DNA of 64,000 bases from Phoronis australis (Eukaryota > Phoronida > Phoronidae). Position 1 is the stretch's first letter, and each line of letters begins with the position of its first letter. A program made the translations under genes and the position numbers. This document shows, piece by piece, positions 59,380 to 64,000 of this stretch. The stretch spans positions 86,172 to 150,171 of the forward strand of contig NMRA01000070.1 of NCBI GenBank assembly GCA_002633005.1. The letters run 5' to 3'. Below the pieces are notes generated by a model. It made no database searches, was not told the origin of the DNA, and saw nothing but the letters and a program-made list of their open reading frames with translations.

Positions 59380-59665
59380 CACGCTAAGTTAACAAGACTC
59401 TGCGAGATTACGCGAGATATTACCGTGTGATTTCAATGAGATCACGTGATTTTGACTACAATTTCTCAGCGCGAGACATATATTTTGAACTCACTGACGT
59501 CACCCGCTGTCCCAACTCTCGGAATACTCCCCGGAAACCGCAAACGTCACGCGTGGCCTCTGCGAAGTTGCGTTTGTGAATCGCTTGGCAGATTTTTAGA
59601 GGGAGTATGCGCCATATAATGTTCGTGCTGTCAACGAAACTCCTTATAAGGCAACGAGATGAACT
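59380..59665 (+). promoter_or_regulatory. CpG-rich promoter-like patch, candidate PIWI promoter
   Basis: Many CpGs (gcgagattacgcgagat, cagcgcgag, ccgcaaacgtcacgcg) lie in an AT-rich neighbourhood. The patch holds a full CRE TGACGTCA (59495-59502) and a perfect serum-response CArG box CCTTATAAGG (59642-59651). It lies 1.7 kb upstream of the PIWI coding exon, on the side where an untranslated first exon is expected. No transcript evidence is available. Confidence 0.35.
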
Positions 59666-61374
59666 CGGTCAATCTCAATGGGCCGGTGGCACCAAAAGTA
59701 ACCAGTATTCATCCAAGTGAGAAATACAAAAAAAACAACCAATGAGAACCATCAAAATCAGTTTCATGCAAATATTTGTTGAGACTGGTAGGCCTATCGG
59801 TAAAGTCTGTGTCGTGGGACCCACGGAATATTGAAAAAATGTGTTACCAAAAACAAAATTATGGCTTCCCATAAGACGGCCGTTGTATAAACTGCTGCGC
59901 ATTGGTGTCTTTAGTGACAAATGTACCTCACAGAACTAACCACCAAGTCTTAATTATTATCAATGGGTAATATGATCGTTTTTTTTCTTTGAAAGTCAAT
60001 TGCGCTTCAAGGTTTGATTATGTGTCACAACATAATTCATATTTTTTCTAAATTTTTCGTATAAATCGTTCTTTTAATACATGCGTTTTAACTTTTTGCT
60101 TTCTTAATTCAAGTTATCAAGGCCCAAAATGTAAAGTCTCTTAATTAGAGTAATCGGCCATGTTGGATTGTGAAGCTTCCAGCCTCCAATCCTTTTTCCA
60201 TGCAACTTTTTATTTTTTCAAATCATGCTTGTCGAATTCTAATGTAAGGAAATACCTGGTCGCCATGGTAATAGTTAGGCATATCCACTTTCATATCATG
60301 TAAATTTGTCGTGTTGTTGGATAATGTTTGTATTGCTTAAATGTTCTAAAGTACTGTGCATTCTAAGTTACTTATTTTGGTAAAAGATTAGATCATTTTG
60401 ACTTACATATCAACTTTACTGAGATTATTTCAGTTTTGACTTATGTACAGTAGGTGTAACCTTCAACTACCTCGAAAGTCTTTCACTGTAGAAACCAAAT
60501 ATATAATTCCGACTGAAAGCTGTAGCTTAAGTCATAATTGTCCTCTGATTTGTTCTTTGATTGCTATGACTCAGTGACCAAAGCATGGTAGAATTAGTTT
60601 GCCATAATGAACAGCTGAAATAATATGTTCACTGGCTTCTTCAGGTAATATTTCTTGATGCCTTGGGTTTATTACTTGTTATTATTTCAATAGATTAACA
60701 CATGAATTTAAAAACCAAGTTCAGGAGACTTCCATTTCTAGTGTTCTTGTAATTCTGTCATTGAGATTGCCACCTCCAATCAAATTTCAATTACATATGT
60801 GGTTAAATTAAAAGGTGCCGTCCTACTCACTGCTTAAACACTGGTCTTTACATCTCGTTGACAAAAAACAATTTAGTTATGCCAACAAATGGAGTTGAAA
60901 GGAATTGTCATATGAAGCAAGCTAAATTTTGGGGGCCATTGCAATACATAGCTGTCTAACTGATCTGACATCACAGATGGTTATGTAACCACATATGCCT
61001 GTTCTCAGAGGACTCTGCCTGAAGTCATATAAGGTCATTACTGCTGGGCTTTTCTAATTAACCAAGCTGTGCAGACAAGAACTGCCCTGTGCAACAGATT
61101 CACACAGTGCTATTATTTGTGTTGAAAAGCAGTTGTTATGTTGTGAAACTATGTCTTTAAGAACTGATTTGTGAGGTCTAATGCATGGCTTGGGATTACT
61201 GGACAGTAGATAATTTATAAATTATGTCAAAACATTCTACAAAAATTTCCAGTTTGTACACACAGGGGTACTCTGTGTTCTGTCGATGCTCACCAGTTAC
61301 AAACTAGTGATTCAGATGATTTGGAAAGGAACTTAGTGTGATGCAGTCTTACATATATTTGTTATTGGCTCCAG
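59666..61374. other. Likely 5' intron of the PIWI gene; no exon recognised
   Basis: AT-rich with no coding frame of note. The PIWI exon at 61375 has an acceptor, so an untranslated exon should lie upstream, perhaps at the CpG-rich patch. Confidence 0.35.
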
Positions 61375-61506
61375 GACAGCAAGTGGATTATGACTGGACG
61401 TGCCAGGGGTCGTGCTCGGGGTCGCGCCCGGGTGGCATCCGCCACTCAGGAACAGCCTGAGAGGAGACCTGGGGAACAACAACCACCACCCCCACAGCAA
61501 GTACAG
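61375..61506 (+). CDS. PIWIL1: PIWI (PIWIL1-type) first coding exon, ATG at 61390
   Basis: The exon begins after ttattggctccag, has 15 bases of 5' UTR, then 39 codons from ATG 61390 ending GTACAG/gtgagt in phase 0. The protein starts MTGRARGRARGRARVASATQ and goes on to a Gln/Pro-rich stretch (EQQPPPPQQVQ). I recall vertebrate PIWIL1 starting MTGRARARARGRARG, nearly the same. PIWI proteins bind piRNAs and silence transposons in the germline. The Arg-Gly/Arg-Ala repeats are the sites of symmetric dimethylation recognised by Tudor proteins. The PAZ, MID and PIWI domains must lie beyond 64000; no further exon is seen in the 2.5 kb that follow. The short RG-rich match is suggestive rather than conclusive. 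Confidence 0.78.
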
Positions 61507-64000
61507 GTGAGTGCATTTGTTCAGCTAGTTCACTCTCGCCAGTTTAGCACACAATGTGGCCGACAAGTGAAATTTTACGTTTTCATTTTTCCATGAAACA
61601 TATTCGGCACCAAATTGATGGTTTTCCGTGTTCAAGCTGTGCATCAAAGTTACTCGCTTTCATTGTGTTGAGAAGTTGTGGACATTCACACTAATGTGTG
61701 AAAAGTGAAAAAGGGTAAATTTAGCAATTGTTTTTGTCCAAAAATTGGTGAGATTCAATTGTAGTGATTTACGTGAAAATTCAAATAAAACATAGCAAGT
61801 ATCCATGTCATTGACTGACTACCGTGTATGATGTAGTTGATCTTTTATATTTTTATGCACCTACAAAAAGATGTGCCATTTCTGTCTGGCCGTCCGTTTA
61901 ATAGTTGATAGATCTTTTATGGAGCTGACAATGGACGGCGACTACTTTTGGACGGATCCAACAATTACTGTGGCTTCTGGAAGCGATTTCATTTTTTTCC
62001 GTTAACATGTATCTTCCAACTACATTGTTGAATTTTATAGTTTGTCAAATATGATACTGTTAAGATGGTGACGATGACACGTTGCCAAAGTCGGAAGAAT
62101 TCAACGTATTCTCCACCTCCTGGAGGTCATTTTAAATGCTTTTCTGTGTTCTTATGGAGCAGAGCGTGTCTGACATTGATTTTCTGACAGTCAGACTACA
62201 TTAGCGGCCTCTGGAGGCAATTTTGTGGATTTTCAAATCTTTTTTAAATCTTGAAGAGACATGGTAATGGTACCCAGTCAGTGTCAGATTGAAATGAAGT
62301 TGGAAATTTAATACTACTAACTTTCTGTTTCAAGAAATGTAGACTCTGACAGACTTAAACTTTGTAGTTGTATGCATTTTTGGCCAAGTCCACAGAGTTT
62401 TAAATAGGAATGTGGAAAAACAAACAGTGTATGTACCTTCCTTAAGCAGTGTTATCCACAACCTGTTTTGATTCCTGGCTGTGTCTTGTTTGAATTTTGC
62501 TGTTACGTAATTTTGCTTACTTGCGTGGAGTTAGGAAACCTGTATAACATGCTTAAAGTATAGGAAGATTAGTAATGTCTCAAGCAAATTAGGTCATTTC
62601 GGTCTTTTGGTACCTGTTCAGTGCATTTATTCCAAAACTTAACACACATACCTACCCACAGTATGGACATTGATTTTAAACATACATTAGTTTTGGAATT
62701 CTGGTAGAGTGTGAATTATGTTTTGTCATGGAGAACGCTGCTAAGGCTAGCTATTAGTTGAGAAAAACGTGGAGACATCTAACTCACTGTCTTACCTCAA
62801 GCACTAGGTTCACCACCATAATAAGCAGAATTTCCTGCTTTTGTAAACTTATTCAATTCCTTATTAAACAGGTGGTTTTAAATGACTTGGTCGGGGATCT
62901 AAATTCACATTGGCTTGGTAATTATCTGAAGCCAAGCTACATGTTGGAATGCAGTGGAATCTTTGGCACCCTTACTGTTCCTGTCAAGGCTCACAAATCT
63001 AGCACATCGATGACAAATTGACAAGCTAGTGCAGCACATTGATCACATATTAACTAGATATAAATATTGAATGTATATCGAGATTGACTAGATCTATCGC
63101 ATCGATCAAAAATTTACCAGAGGGCATATCATGTTGATCTAGTCTGGCATCAGATCAACTTCATCAACTAAAGCTTGGACAAGATCAATCACCACATTGG
63201 TGCTGTTTATTCATCTGCTGCCATGGAAATGGACCAAATGGACCAAAGAAACTTAAAAATAGATCTATCTTATTTGAACTTTGTCATGTTTATGCCAGTG
63301 ATGCTTGTAGAGCTGTTTAAGTTAACAACGTCCCCCAAGCAGTATTGCTTTCCACTTGGATATGTTTCATCCTTGTGATTCACATTTCTATTGTTCATTT
63401 AATCTGCATAAGTGCTCCCCTGGAGTAAGGGGGGCTGACAGCTGTTTCCAATCATGTGTATAATTCAGGTAACAGATTTTCTTACTTGTTGCTGAAAATG
63501 ACGAGGTTTGCCCTGTTATGACGTCATTTCGGCTTTGATGCCGTCTCGAAATTTTCCTATTGACCTAATTCACGTGTATGTGTTAAGTACAACTCCTCAC
63601 TTTCAACATCCTTTTTGGGTCAAATGTTATGACATCACTTTCTGTTTTTTCAATGACAAGACCTGATTTGTAAAGGTCAATGTGACAGACTAGGAAAGAG
63701 GGACCAGTTTTGTAATTATTTACCAGGTCTCTGTAAGTCAGGATTAAAAAAACCCGAGAACAGTTTTTTTGACGTTTATGTAATTTTTGAATTGTTCCAG
63801 AACATTTGATGTTTAGCTCATATTGTATCAGTTACATCTTGTGATTATTGAAATGGCAGCCATTACCAGTGTGTAGCTATTTCAGACTTGATCAGCTGTC
63901 TTAGAAGTGCATAGGTTAATAGAAAGACTGATTAGTAACAGTTGTAATGAGGCAGATTTGGTAATGTGTTTATATCTGGGGTCACTGCAGTAGGTCTGCG
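61507..64000. other. First intron of the PIWI gene; no further exon seen
   Basis: It holds a repeat related to 41110-41330 (61554-61590) and a single MITE-type end (61738-61772). A stretch at 61900-62280 carries recurring '...ggcttctggaagcgatttca', 'cctcctggaggtcatttta' and 'gcctctggaggcaattttgt' phrases. Another at 63003-63190 has many GATC/GATCT words. Open frames at 62758 and 63175 show no PIWI-like residues. Confidence 0.45.

Noticed and set aside
61507-64000. Further PIWI exons (frames at 62758 and 63175)
   Set aside because: No resemblance to PIWI N-terminal, PAZ or PIWI-domain residues.
1-64000. tRNA genes
   Set aside because: A few GGTTCAAATC-like words occur (for example near 18190 and 57430), but no cloverleaf or A box could be placed around them.

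Overview
This window is animal nuclear DNA. It is AT-rich, with short exons bounded by GT/AG splice sites, long introns, many small DNA-transposon relics (MITEs), several minisatellites and three single-N assembly gaps (4030, 9436, 56627). Nothing is bacterial: there are no operons, no ribosome binding sites and no CRISPR array. The gene content (SNRK, ANO10, a PIWI with an RG-rich start) fits an invertebrate deuterostome such as a hemichordate, echinoderm or lancelet. That placement is an inference; a lophotrochozoan cannot be excluded from sequence alone.

Layout. (1) About 1-10.6 kb, plus strand: the 3' half of SNRK, an SNF1-related kinase. Two kinase-domain exons and a long last coding piece are present. 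Between them a 34-bp minisatellite runs straight into an assembly gap, and the UBA-like region is missing there. The N-terminal kinase exons were not found. (2) 10.6-18.3 kb: SNRK 3' region and intergenic DNA with MITEs and a 21-bp minisatellite. (3) 18.36-27.81 kb, minus strand: ANO10 (TMEM16K). Ten exons join in phase into 627 codons, with all six calcium-site residues of the TMEM16 family at the expected spacings. Only the first 5' UTR exon and a short last coding exon are missing. SNRK and ANO10 are convergent, as I recall them on human 3p22. (4) 27.8-37.2 kb: repeats and unassigned DNA. (5) 37.29-37.79 kb and 42.14-43.70 kb, plus strand: two single-pass membrane proteins, one with a complete leucine-rich-repeat ectodomain. 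Both end in the same PDZ-ligand-like tail (PKETSF / PKETTF). (6) 43.7-61.3 kb: repeats, one GC-richer unassigned patch, a 1,975-bp hAT-type element with a perfect 15-bp terminal inverted repeat and 8-bp target duplication, and a 496-bp hAT-like element. A CpG-rich, promoter-like patch lies near 59.4-59.66 kb. (7) 61.375-61.506 kb, plus strand: the first coding exon of a PIWIL1-type PIWI gene; the rest lies beyond the window.

The genes do not form one pathway. The points of most interest are the apparent SNRK-ANO10 synteny, the collapsed minisatellite inside SNRK, the shared tail of the two membrane proteins, and several well-delimited non-autonomous transposon families.
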